Part shown: piece after piece, positions 48,226 to 59,569 of the stretch | How the letters are laid out: each line of letters begins with the position of its first letter | Numbering within the stretch: the stretch's first letter is position 1 | NCBI GenBank assembly: GCA_963513935.1 | Contig: OY740765.1 | Coordinates: 117,991,362-118,055,361, forward strand | Reading direction: 5' to 3' | DNA length: 64,000 nt | Source: Aphrophora alni | Taxonomy: Eukaryota; Arthropoda; Insecta; Hemiptera; Aphrophoridae | Program-made: the position numbers and the translations under genes | The notes under the pieces: generated by a model | The model's input: the letters and a program-made list of their open reading frames with translations, nothing else | Databases searched by the model: none | What the model was told of the DNA's origin: nothing

Positions 48226-49310
48226 ATACTATTTTAAAAATTTGTAAAATTACCTAGGTGAAAATTTCTATAAATACTCTTTAGAAATAGTAGTTTAATA
48301 TTTTATAAACACCAAATCTGGAATTAAAGGTCTGACCAGAGCTACAGCCGTTTATATAAAGAGTGAGGGGAAGGTCAATGTATTTTCATCAATAACTAAA
48401 CAAATAGAAAAAATTACTTCCAAGAAACTTTACATAAATACTCTTTATTTTTGCCGTTTTAGTGATAAAGAGGGAGGGGTTATATATTTTCATCAACAAC
48501 TAAATAATTTGAAAAATTACCATTTGAAACCTTGTATAAATACGCTTTAGAAATAATAGTTTAATATTGTATAAATACTATATATTATTATGGAATTAGG
48601 GTCTGACCAGAGCTATAGCCGTTTTAGTGATAAAGAGGGAGGGGGGTCACATATTATCATCAAAAACTAAAAATTTGAAAAATTACCATTTGTAACTTTG
48701 CATAAATACGCTTTATGAATAGTAGTTTAGTATTTTATAAACACCATATCTGGAATTAAGGTCTGACCAGACCTACAGCCGTTTTAGTGATAAAGAAGAA
48801 AGGGGGTCACATATTTTCATCAATAACTAAAAGTTTGAAAAACTACCATTTATTTGTAACTTTGCATAAATACGCTTTAGGAATAGTAGTTTAGTATTTT
48901 ATGAACACCATATCTGGAATTAGCATCTGACCAGACCTACAGCAGTTTTAATGATAAAGAGGGAAGGGGGGGGGTCACATATTTTCATCAATAACTAAAA
49001 ATTTGAAAAATTACCATTTTGTAACTTTGCATAAATACTCTTTAGAAATATTAGTTTAATATTGTACGAACACCATACATGGAACTAGGGTCTGACCAGA
49101 TCTACAGCCGTTTTAGTGATAAAGAGGGGGGGGTCATATATTTTCATCAATAACTAAGAAATTTGAATAATTACTTCTATGAAGCTTTGCATAGATACTC
49201 TTTAGGAATAGTAGTATAATATTTTATAAACACCATATCTAGAATTAGGGTCTGACCAGAGCTACAGACGTTTTAGTGATTAGTAGGGGTGGAGGTCATA
49301 TATTTTTACT
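48226..49310 (+). repeat. Tandem array of a ~160-bp unit, about 7 units
   Basis: Each unit contains 'aatttgaaaaattaccattt', 'gcataaatacgctttag', 'atttataaacaccatatct' and 'ggtctgaccagagctacagc', then a G-rich 'gataaagagggaggggggt' block. Successive 'gtctgaccag' motifs are 160-165 bases apart (48601, 48761, 48925, 49090, 49250); the earliest interval is distorted by a deletion. Confidence 0.9.
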
Positions 49311-52300
49311 TTCTAATTACACAATTTAATCACAAAACGGAATATTTTACAAAGTGTTATTACAGTTAAAATTAAAAATGCAGTGAAATAATTTCGTTTC
49401 CACACCATCTTGCGATAGAGTTTTCGGTGCGTTTTTTTAAAAGTGGTATCCCCAGGAGACGTAGTCCACTAAATGTTAATTTACATAATGTTTTACGATA
49501 AATTTTATAGTCCAAATTGAAAGTAGTATATATGTATATATTTTTTAATTATTTTAGGAGTTTACAATTCTAACTTTTATGTTTATACTGTAAGTAGTAA
49601 ATTGTATACATGGAAGTGAAAATGAGGGGTCAGCTATTTTTTAGAAAGTGGTACCTGGCAGATATTTTTACAAACAGAATGGGGAATAATGTATCCATCT
49701 TACAATCTGAACATTGACATCAAGGCTTAGATTTCATTTCACCCTTTCCCCACATATTAAACAAATGTTACTCATATCATCTGAATGTGTGAGAAGGCGT
49801 AACTGTAATAATTCACGTCTGTATTTCATTGGATCGAACGAAGTTAACGTTAATTTACTGATTATAGATCACTTGGTTTGCAAAGTAAATAACAAAAATA
49901 TCAGAACAATTTACGTCAGTTTGCTTTGGATTAAATGCTTTATATTAAATATTTTAAAGTTGTCTACATCAATAAATCGTTTGTCATTTTATTTCTTCTT
50001 TTTAAAAATTAAATGATTTTATCGCATTCTTTTCCAGTTGTAAGTTAGTTTTTGAATCGAAGCAGCAGATTGGGATTGTTTTTTCTTTTAAGTTTACCAC
50101 CAAAAGACACCAATGACTACTCTCATCTTCTAACATAAGTCCTAACCATATGACACAATAAGACATATATTTTTTTAATTATAATTTCAAGAAAAATGTT
50201 TCAATACAATATGGGTTGTAGGGAGTTAAGCCATCAAAGTCTTTGCATTCTTTTCGTTCTTCAAATTATTAAAGGACGCTGTTACTTCAAAGTAAATTTT
50301 TTGAAAATCTCCAAAAAATTATTTATTTTGCGCAATTAAACCTGTCTCAAAAATATCCGCGTCCTTCTCAGTTCTCATTCGTATTTTCTTTATTAGACTC
50401 TAACTCTGATGTTTTAGAGAGTTCATTAACATTCGAATTTTGAATTAACTGTAACAACGTATTTAAACATTGTACTATTTCTATTGTTAATTTTTGTCTG
50501 TTCATAATTTTAGAAATTAAGGAAAATGTTTTTTATAATTGGCTAATTTTTAATTACTATTAACAACGCAAGACATAATAAGATAAACTTCTTCAAATTT
50601 TGATTTTTAGAAACATATTTCTTACCAATGTGTCATTTTTACATTTAAAAAAAATTACATCGTAGGCACGTTTTAAATACGTTAACACATTACATCTATT
50701 CCAGGCTGATATTGTAGCATTCATTAAAACAAAACTGAATTCTATTACGATTCTTGAAAACACCTTTCTTTTACCTCCTTTAGTAACGAAAAAATGGAGG
50801 AAAATTAGAAAAAAAGAAGAAATTGTTGCTTTATCATGTTTACATGAAATAAAATAAAAAATGTGAATTATTACACTGTTAACACTTATACATCCTGTGT
50901 AATAAAAATACTTTATTTTTTTCATGCACCCAAGGTTGCATGCACTGACTCGGTTGCATCTATATGCAATGTTAGTAGACAACTGGGTCAGTTGAGGACA
51001 GAGCCAATGAGAGGGTAGTGTTTTGATCACGTAAACAACCTAGACCCCGCCAATAGAAAATGGGGTCTTCTAGATCCTATGACTTAGAAAATGGCACCTC
51101 CACTGGTAAATTGAGCAAAAAATCTGTAAAACCATGTTATCGTGTGGTATATATATAAGTTTGTGTAATAGTAATTAAGGTTCTGCAGGAGTGAAATGAA
51201 ATAACCGAATTGACACCAGCGCAACACCAGGACACGAGAGATTTGTGAATTATTAGCAAATTTGCGCAGCGGTATTTGCACAAATAGTCCTACTTTCATT
51301 TCCAAGGGCGTATAGAAAGAACTAAAAACGCATTAAAGAATAAACTATTTATTGTCATTAAATAATAATAATAAACATATTTTCTTTTACTTAGAATCTT
51401 TAAAAAATGCAACCAACTGTTTTGAAAAACGAACTTGTCCAACTATTCACAAAACTGTACAAACCCACAAAAAATGGTGATAGGATCAGTTGACATTTCA
51501 TAGTCTCTGATGTAGGAGTTTCACAAGCAATGAATACAAAAGTCCAAACATGTTCTATATTCATTACTGTAAAGGAAATCGCAGTAGCTAAACAAATGTA
51601 TATGTCACACAATATTATTCGTCACACAATGAAATGGTTTAATAATTGCAATGTCAAATTGGCTAGTATTTTTGATTATTGTGAGTAATAAAGTAAAGAA
51701 ATAAATGAATTATAAATGTTTAGCAAAAATAGTTTATATTAATGGTTATATTTGGCATTATGTAAAATACTACGAAATGATTTAAGAATTAATTAGTTGA
51801 TAGTTTTAGTAATATTATGAAACATTTAAAAAAAAACAGGCTTATCAGTGCTAAAAGCTATATTCCTCTGCGTCTGGGTAGTTCTTTTATATACCACACG
51901 AGGGCAACCTTCTACGCGTGGGTATATTTTTTCATTTAATCCGTTGTATCTGCCCTACTATTTAAGTTAGACACTTCGATATTATTTATTGTAATAGATA
52001 ATAAATCACTGGGTGTTTTTCTTTTTTAAATTTTTTGAAACTATCATTCACTGACTCAAAAAATAATAGAAAAATTTTAAATCGATTTACAAATGTCCAC
52101 TCCATTTGTTCAACCACTAATAATTATATCCCAATTTTTAAAAAAGGGAAACATCCGCGTTCACGTGATCTTTATATCAATCTTTTAACGATAATTCTGA
52201 GGTGAAAATTGAGATAAGTACAACACCTCAAGTGTAGCATTTCTCTTATTGGAGATGAAACCAATATGGCGTAGATGGAGCAGAGTCTTAAAGATATGGA

Positions 52301-52504
52301 TTAAATAGTGTATTTGGTAAGTATATATGTGTATGTATACGGCTATGTATAAATAAATGCATATATATATATATATATATATATAAAGAGAGAGAGAGAG
52401 AGATGTTTATATATAAGTCCGTGTAAGTATCTCTACAAATCAAATGTTTAGGTTCTAGGGACTCACCTCTAGGATAGTGTATGTGCTTATATATAAACAA
52501 CCCC
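49311..52504. other. Left interior of the Maverick-like block, no gene recognised
   Basis: AT-rich. The longest open frame, 145 codons on the minus strand at 50593-51030, is rich in F, I and K as expected from random AT-rich DNA and matches nothing I know. A (TA)n/(GA)n microsatellite lies at 52359-52402. If viral genes once stood here they are no longer legible. Confidence 0.45.
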
Positions 52505-52735
52505 ACAGGGAGGTGCAGACTAGCTGCACCTAATAAGAGGGGGTTGGCGTCACTCGCGGTCCCCAGTCAAACAATCACCAAACACAACACATAGACTATC
52601 ATTTATATAAACATACACACAGTTCACATATATACATTTTCTAACTTTCACCTTTACTTAGAGTTTATCGCAGGGGGTGCAGACTATCTGCACCTATTGA
52701 GAAGGGTTTAGCGTCCCTCGCGGAACCCAAAATAT
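52505..52735 (+). promoter_or_regulatory. Repeated leader elements upstream of the LINE
   Basis: A ~55-base block occurs twice, 167 bases apart (52505 and 52672): 'ggtgcagactagctgcacct', then 'gagggggttggcgtc', 'ctcgcgg'. Each begins with a small hairpin (GGTGCAG / CTGCACC). Tandem 5' untranslated repeats are common in LINE leaders and may carry the internal promoter; that role is inferred. Confidence 0.45.
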
Positions 52736-52963
52736 ACAGGGGTGGTACAATAAAACATCTTCTCTAAATATACACGCACATACAACATTCATACAAATTT
52801 TACAATTCGTAGATGCTGTTACACTTCACTATTCATGGGGATAAATAAACACTCTACATTCATATATAGGGATTAGTTTTTTTTATGACCGTGCAGAGGT
52901 GTAACACATCAGGGAGTGTTTACCAGACCAAAGCTGGACAACCTTTGAATCTGGTAAACTGAT

Positions 52964-54220
52964 GTGAGCTTGCTCTGCCGAAGATGTATACGCAGTTTCT
53001 ATTCAGTAGCAGGCCACTTCGGTCCTTGGTCATTAAATGTTCACGATGGGGGTGTCGGTACCTCCCTCTCTAGTGGAGGGTCTGGAATGATGCCCCTTCC
53101 AGTCTGCTTAAAGAGGATACTCTGGGCTCCAGAGTTCTGGGTTATGGAAATGATCGAAAGTGATACAAGAGTCTTATCTGCAACCGCCCATCACTATGCG
53201 CTGGTTAACTCCATTATGGCTTCTACAATTGTAAACATCACCCCGAGAAGTGAAAAAAGACAACTTTCGGCATCATTCGAAGAGTCTGTGTGCGAAAGCA
53301 AAAGGCGAAGCTTAGACGTAAGAATCAAGGGACCTGCTCCCAGATTCCTTATTGTCCGGCACAGTACTTCGGGGTCAGATCTGTCAAAGATCTCCCCCTT
53401 TGTTATTAATAAAGCCGTAACTGGTGCTGCAGGAGTTGTTCGTTCCATTAGAAAACTGAGAAATGGGACTTTATTCGTACAGACTAACTTTGATAAACAG
53501 AGTCACTCTCTATTAAAATGGAAGTCCTTTTTCGATGTTGTTAATGTGTTAGTTTAACATCATAAGGGTTTTAATTCTTCTAAAGGCGTTATTTTCTGCC
53601 GTGACCTATTGAACGATAGTACAGAGGAAATAAAGAAAGAGCTCGCTGAATAGCACGTTACTAATGTTGAAAGAATTTTTCATAAAGAAAATGGCGAGAA
53701 AAAAATCAACTGGCTCTTTAATATTAACATTTGCTGTACCCAATCTTCTTGAGCGGGTGTTTGCTGGATTCTACGGTCTAACTGTTAGACTGTACATTCC
53801 AAATCCAAGGTGTTGTTTGCTATGCCAAGGATTTAGACATGTTAGCAGCACTTGCTCCAAAGAGGAAGTGTGTGGACAGTGTGGCATTAAAGGCCACAAA
53901 ACCAAAGGTTGTTATATCAAAGCAAAGTGTGCAAATTGTGACGGTGACCATCCTGCACGTTCACCAAAATGTCCAAAATATAAAATTGAGAAGGCAATTT
54001 TAGAAATTGTTGCCAAAGAGAAAGTCTCCTTTCAGAAGTATACACGCAAAGAACTGCTCTACCTCCTAACGTAGGAAAATCTAACGCAAACTCGACATCA
54101 ACCCCAGCTCCGAATTCATGTTCATCGTGTAAGGAACTGGGTGAGATAGTTCGTTTACTTGCCGAGCAAATAAAGCAATTAATAGCAGTCCAAAGCGGTA
54201 CTTCTGTTAACTTGCCTCCT
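52964..54220 (+). pseudogene. Jockey-type LINE ORF1 (Gag-like, zinc knuckles)
   Basis: The frame from about 53200 reads FVINKAVTGAAGVVRSIRKL and RNGTLFVQTNFDKQSHSLL, the RNA-binding region of Jockey-clade ORF1. After a frameshift near 53557 the reading resumes as FNSSKGVIFCRDLLNDSTEE. A stop and another frame lead to VRLYIPNPRCCLLCQGF and three zinc knuckles: CLLC....C (about 53815-53853), CGQC....C and CANC....C (to about 53975). The tail (EKAILEIVAKEKVSF) ends at 54074, with a short coiled-coil-like stretch after the stop. ORF1 coats the element RNA. Three disruptions make it inactive. It stands just upstream of its ORF2. Confidence 0.85.
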
Positions 54221-54734
54221 TCTTAGAAGAACGTTGACTTTCTTACCAAATCTACAAAGCTTATTACTACCAAGGTTAAATCTGCGCCTTCGCCACTAAA
54301 AAACTCAAATTACCACTGACAATGCTACAGCTAATTAAACCAAAATCGCAATCAGTGACAGTTCTAACAAAATCTTCGTCTTTTGTTAAAGTCCAGAATA
54401 AACATTCTCGAGGCAAGCCCACCAAACCATTGGGTGTTACAAGTCCCCACAAATCCAAAATAAAGTTGGGGCGGGTTCTTCAAAACCCCTCCCAAAATTA
54501 ACTCAGGTAACTACCAAGCCTTCAACTACTAATATTTCAGTAGTTGAGGTTGCTATGGAGCTTGACCCTAAAATATCTAAAATTAAAACTAAATTGAAAC
54601 CACCTGACGGTCTTTTAAGCCAGGCAGGCGGAAAAAATGATACAGGTCCAAACACTTTTTTATTGTTAACGAATCCATTTATATAAATAATTTTATATCT
54701 CATCAAAAATTTGGCCAGGAATTTAAACTTGAAT

Positions 54735-56957
54735 AGCATTATACAATGGAACATTAAAGTGTGAGAAGTTACATCGAAGATCTTAAGGTTCTTGTATGTG
54801 ATTCGTCCCCTTTAATAATTTGTCTGCAAGAGACTCATCTCTATCAACCTCTCTCATTTAGTTTGAAGGGGTTTTCAGTCTTTCGTACTGATTTTATTAC
54901 TGCAGACAGAATTAAAGGAGGAGTGGCAATACTCGCCCAAAACTCCATCTGTGGTACGTCTGTGAACCATAGGACTTCATTGCAAGCAGTAGCAATAACG
55001 ATCACTACACAATATAAAATGACAATTTGTTGTTTGTATTTGCCACCTAATATCAGGTTTGTGGATATGGAACTAATCGACCTGATCAGACAGTTGCCTG
55101 CCCAATTTCTTTTGGTGGGCGATTTTAATGCTCACCATTATACTTGGGGATTAAACACCTGCAGCCCTAGAGGGAACCGCATTGACAGGATTCGATCCAA
55201 TTTGGATATAATTCTGTTCAATGATGGGTCTCCAATTCATCTGGCGGCGTCTACAGGTAGTTGGACAACTATCGACTTGTCATTTTGTAGCCTTAGTCTT
55301 GCCACTAAATTTGAGTGGTCCGTTCTATCTGAAACTTACAATAGTGATCACGCTCCTGTGAAGCTTACATTTTCTGACTTCTCACACTGTAATGAACGTC
55401 TTCCCAGATGGTTTTTCGTAAAGCAAAATAGAAAAGTTTCACTAGTGAATTTGTATCACCTATTTATAATAATAACGTTCCTATTAATGAATCAGTATTT
55501 TACGGAAGCACACCTTATAGCAGTGGACAGCAACGTTCCGACCACTACGTCCATCAGTCCCGTGGTGGAACGAAGAATGTAGTGACGCTCTCTGTTTACG
55601 TCGTAAAGCACTAAGGAAGTTTAACCAAAGACCTACTTGTGAAAAGCTCGAAAGGCATAACATTCTACGAGCCAAAGCCCGTCGAGTGTTTAAGCAGAGT
55701 AGAAAAGAATCATGGGCTCAGTACATTGGCACAATATCAAGAACCACTCACACGTCAACAGTGTAGAAGAAGTTACGTTCTGTTGGTGGTCCTCCTCCCT
55801 CTGCTCTCTTATTGGGACTTAAGCAGGGGAATGGAACCTTTACTATAAATAACTATACTTACAGCGATGCTTTTGTGTTTTATAAAGTATCTCAAGAAGC
55901 AATACCTTTCACAGTAGGTCTGTCGGAAGAATCGCCATTAAAAACAACATTTTCCTTACCGGAATTAGAGTCTACTATGTTGTCGGGACGGGATTCCGCT
56001 CCAGGCCCAGACAGCATAGTTTATTCTATGATCAAACACCTCCCAACTTTGGGGAATCTGACTCTCCATAAAATATACAATCGTATACTCGAGGAGCAAT
56101 GTTTTACAGAGGCTTGGTTGGAGGCTATAGTAATACCTCTTCTAAAACCAGGTAAAGAAAAAATGAGCCAGGCCGTTACCGTCCCATTTTTCTTACTAGT
56201 GTGCTCTGTAAGCTAGTAGAGAGAATGGTCAATCAACGCCTTGTTTGGTACCTCGAGAGTAACCGGCTGCTTTGTAATGAACAATATGGCTTTAGGCAGG
56301 GTCGTTCATCTACCGATCAGCTTGTTTCTTTAGAGTCTGCCATAGAAAATGACGTTTTCTTGTGTCAGACACTGGTAGCATTGTTTTTTGGCCTGGAAAA
56401 GGCCTATGATATGGCTTGGCGAAGAAGTATTCTGAATAATTTAAAATCATGGAGTATAAATGGTAATATTCTTGCTTTTATAAAAAACTTCCTTAGCAAC
56501 AGATATTTCAGAGTGCGTGTCGGAACTATGTTGTTTGATCGTTGTCATTTAGGGAATGGGGCCACTGGGTAGTATGCTGAGCGTGACCCTGTTTGCTGTG
56601 GCAATCAACAGCATTACCGCTAATGTGCAGTGCCCTGTCCACTGTTCTCTATTTGTTGACGATTTTGCTATATATGTTCCTACTCGAGGTATGGCAACTG
56701 CCAAAAGAGCACTTAAACTTGTAATTAATAGACTGCAATCTTGGTCAAGATTGACAGGATACAAGTTCTCTGCTTCCAGGATGCAATGCATTGCTTTTAG
56801 TCATCGAAACTGAACCATCGGTATTTATTATTTTCTTAACAAAACACAACTTCAAACTACTGAAACTTCGAAATTTTTAGGCCTATTATTTGATTATAGA
56901 CTTTCTTGAATTCCACATATATCTGATCTGAAAACACGGTGCAATAAAATACTTGAC
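54735..56957 (+). pseudogene. Jockey-type LINE ORF2 (endonuclease and reverse transcriptase)
   Basis: The apurinic-type endonuclease is nearly complete (54761-55440): LQETHL, RIKGGVAIL, GDFNAHHYTWG, TIDLSFCS and SDHAPV give the catalytic E, N, D and H residues. The linker with WWNEEC follows. Reverse transcriptase blocks are RDSAPGPDSIVYSM, YGFRQGRSSTDQL, LEKAYDMAW (catalytic Asp of block A) and FVDDFAIY (variant of the usual Y-ADD). Frameshifts occur near 54755, 55600, 55800, 56210 and 56565. The thumb region fades at about 56955. The RNase H part and 3' end are missing, unlike an ordinary 5'-truncated LINE, and the sequence passes straight into a virus-like gene. Confidence 0.88.
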
Positions 56958-57865
56958 ATGTTACTTGACCTTACATCAGAGGGAAATTACGATATGAAGG
57001 GTAAACTCTTGAATAATGTAGCCGCTGCTATAACGGAAAAAGATGCCGTGAAACTAGAAACTGTGGAGAAGAAATGTATAACTTATGATAAAGTCGCACA
57101 AAAATATCACACAAAGGGGTTACCTTTAGGAGACCTGGGCCCAACTATAGACACTGATGACGCTGTAACGAGAGGATATCTGGAATCTTTAATAGTCTAC
57201 CGAATAAGCTTATGTCCGACTAAACCGTTAAACAAAATCGAATACTAAATGTAGGCCAACCTGTAGACGATGGCGATGCCATCAACGTTGCATACACAAA
57301 GAAAAAATTTATCGTGAAGAACCAGAAGAACGAAGAGGGGGTCTTCGACGTCCGCACGCTACGATCTGTAATGTAAAAACGCCTTTTTGTAAAGAGGATG
57401 TTATCAACAAGCAGTTCGTTGACAATAAACTTATTCTTGCTGACAGTAGGGCGTGGTATTTTCTTCAGCGCCGAATTGCAAAAATCGGTTCCCCTGTGTA
57501 CGCGAATGATGCAGTCAGTTTAAGTTTCCTCTTGGAAAATAATGTGAAACTAATTAGGCTGCCCATCAAAGAGATATTCATTGCCGACGGTAAGAAAATA
57601 ACTAATTTACCCGACGGGACCGTCGTTGTAGATGCCGTCAATTTACATCAGTTGAAAAAAATACAATCACGATGTACAAGAATAGGTAAAGACAAATCTA
57701 ATACTCAAAAATCAAAGAAACGGCTGTTTTAATGCTGACGCAAAACGTATCTGTAATGTTGCCAGGGACAGTGTTGATACGAATGCGGTCAAAATGAATC
57801 AATTAGTTGACACTATTAAGGTGGTCGAAGTCGATTGTAAAAAAATTGTAAATCGGAATTGATCA
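56958..57865 (+). pseudogene. Fibre-like repeat protein of a Maverick/adintovirus-type element
   Basis: Successive frames show a repeated pattern 'NV.....DAV....': KLLNNVAAAITEKDAV, GPTIDTDDAVTRGYL, ILNVGQPVDDGDAINVAY, ICNVKTPFCKEDVINKQFVD, IGSPVYANDAVSLSF, KKITNLPDGTVVVDAV and RICNVARDSVDTNAV. This spacing of N-V and D-A-V motifs about 40-60 residues apart is typical of fibre or tail-fibre-like proteins, including those of Maverick/adintovirus elements, which would act in host-cell attachment. At least three frameshifts separate the parts. The start is missing because the gene emerges from the LINE junction near 56960. Recognition is by motif pattern only. Confidence 0.55.
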
Positions 57866-58059
57866 TTTTCACTCGTGCTACTTAAGAAAGATTACAGTAA
57901 AGTAGATATTCCCAACGAAAAGATAAAAAATTGGAGATCTCTATGAGATGCCGGTTAAAAGGATGATACTGTTGCCTGAACATTTTTGTAGACGGGGAAA
58001 AAGTTTGAGATTTTACAATCATAAATACGCGCTCTCGTCTAAATCGCAACAATATAAAA
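57866..58059 (+). other. Spacer between fibre-like and phospholipase genes
   Basis: A short plus-strand open segment begins near 57950 (MPVKRMILLPEHFCRRGKSL) and may be the relic of a small gene; it resembles nothing I can name. Confidence 0.25.
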
Positions 58060-58565
58060 ATGGCTGTACGGCGATTAACATGGGTCAGTCGTAGACGAAG
58101 AGTGCAGAGGAAAGGGCGTGGTCTCGTGTCCAAGTCATTGAGTACCGGTGATAAGGTTTTAAACAAAGCCAGCGATCTATTGCCTGTCGAACTCCATCTG
58201 CGGTCTCACAATTATTACGGACCGGGTACAAAACTAGCCAAGAGATTAGCTCGTGGTGATAGAGGAATCAATCCTTTGGGCGAAGCTTGTAAAGCGCACA
58301 GAAAGCTCGTAAAGCGATATAGCGTACAGAAAATACCGCGATTCTCAGAACCGTAGGGTAGCGGATAATATACTAGCGGGAAAAGCTTTGAATAAAGTTA
58401 AAGCGGGCGACGTATCTTTGCGTGAACGCGCTGCTGCTTTGACCGTATCAGCAGCGATGAAGGTGTAAACAAAGTTAGGAGGTGGAAGACGGAGGAGGAC
58501 GCGTAAGCGTACTGTTCAACTTCAATTGTTGAAGCAGTTAAAGGATAAAGGACTTCACTTGAAAC
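58060..58565 (+). pseudogene. Phospholipase A2-domain virion protein (parvovirus/adintovirus type)
   Basis: The first frame opens with an arginine-rich N-terminus and reaches NYYGPGTKL at residues 51-59, the calcium-loop motif of viral phospholipase A2 domains, then an N-P-L-G-EAC-KAH stretch carrying the catalytic His (residue 80). The Asp expected beside it is displaced by a roughly 20-base near-duplicate of 'gaagcttgtaaagcg', and the reading passes to another frame. The rest (RRVADNILAGKALNKV, RERAAALTVSAAMKV, stop, KLGGGRRRRTRKR) matches the alanine-rich and basic tail seen in Maverick/adintovirus relatives. In viruses such domains act on membranes during entry. This copy is disrupted by the duplication, a frame change and a stop. 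Confidence 0.7.
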
Positions 58566-58568
58566 TGT

Positions 58569-58858
58569 ATGAGAAAAGTGGAGGTAAGAGACGTGACAGA
58601 CGAAGGTGTAAAAAAAACTTCGATAGATTCAATTCCGTTTAGACCTCTAACTAACGTTGACCTAGAAAAATACACCGTTAAACTGAAAATACCTCATTTC
58701 AAAGGAGTTTATATGAGAGACACTCTTCCCATACAGCCATTGCTAAACGATTCCGGCATTACAGTATCTCGGGAGAGGGTACCCACTGGGTATGTTATAA
58801 GAAAAGGGGACACAGTGTAGAGTGTTTTGATAGTTTCGGTAGTGACCGCCGAAACTGA
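58569..58858 (+). pseudogene. Adenovirus-type cysteine protease, N-terminal two thirds
   Basis: The first frame carries LTNVDLEKYTVKLKIPHFKG and VYMRDTLP, the conserved N-terminal region of the adenain-like proteases of Maverick/Polinton elements (L.N.D...~...L.I..F.GV..RD.LP). A frameshift before 58778 moves the reading to the frame with GTHWV (catalytic His at 58784-58786) and FDSFG (58826-58840), the two other hallmark motifs. The part with the catalytic Cys is absent, because a piggyBac end begins at 58877. In viruses this enzyme matures capsid proteins. It follows the phospholipase gene closely, with the first frame overlapping its basic tail. Confidence 0.82.
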
Positions 58859-58876
58859 CTAGATATTTCGGTCTCG

Positions 58877-59510
58877 ACATTCAGTGTGGTATAGATGATG
58901 TAAGGTTGACTCAGGTCCTGAAAATTTTTATTAACTAAAAACATAGGTTATGCATGTAGAAACAATGTTTGAGTGTTAAAAAAAAATATTCGGATGGTCC
59001 TTACCTGTAATTAGTGCCGATACATTTTTGGAGTTCATGAACTCTACCCGCAGTTTTGGCTCGGCGCAATAGTAGAAGGCGCCTGCCGCGACGCAACACG
59101 CACCACAAACCCGCGCTACTGAACCGCACTATTCACTCCAACTATGCTCTGTTGAATATTAGTCTGTTCACTTTAGATAAATATAAGAAAAATAAAATAT
59201 ACACTATTTACAAGTTATCGTGGTATTCATGAAAACATGATCCCATACATAGACCAGGATGATCAGGACATGTTTTGCACTGAAGTGTTGTTTCTTTACA
59301 ATCTTTTGCTTCTTGTAGCAATTCATGCAGTTCTTTTGCCTTGTTCGTTTGGTTTGGTCTTTTTCTGGATTTTTCTCCAGTTCATGACCTTCCAGGTCTA
59401 TCCATTTTATAAATAAATAAAGTTTATATAAAATTATTAAAAATATTTCAACAGTCAATAAAACGTGATGCACTACACAACACACTCGGTAACCGGAGAA
59501 GATCAGGTAA
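58877..59510 (-). mobile_element. piggyBac element, 3' end with transposase remnant
   Basis: It starts with ACATTCAGTGTGG, a one-base variant of the MITE terminus CACATTCAGTGCGG, and keeps the next ~300 bases of the MITE family to about 59176. It continues with sequence the MITEs lack, namely the transposase C-terminus. The other end is lost in the inverted array. It is the likely kind of parent of the three deleted copies in this window. Confidence 0.8.
59212..59420 (-). pseudogene. piggyBac transposase C-terminal cysteine-rich domain
   Basis: On the minus strand one frame reads KRTRQKNCMNCYKKQK. After a one-base shift near 59305 the reading is KDCKETTLQCKTCPDHPGLC followed by CFHEYHDNL and a stop. 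The pattern C-x2-C ... C-x2-C-x-D-x-PGLC-x3-CF-x2-YH is the zinc-binding domain at the very C-terminus of piggyBac transposases, which helps bind the element ends. The catalytic DDD domain upstream is missing. Confidence 0.85.
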
Positions 59511-59569
59511 AAATTGAAACTAATGTAAAAAACTTAAAAAAGAATATTGTGTAGATTAAAATATGTATT

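Noticed and set aside
50593..51030. 145-codon minus-strand open frame
   Set aside because: Composition (F, I, K, S) is that of AT-rich random sequence, no motif is recognisable, and there is no splice or promoter support.
57496..57732. Treating this open frame as a separate intact gene
   Set aside because: It shares the N-V/D-A-V repeat pattern with the frames before and after it, so it is a middle part of the broken fibre-like gene.
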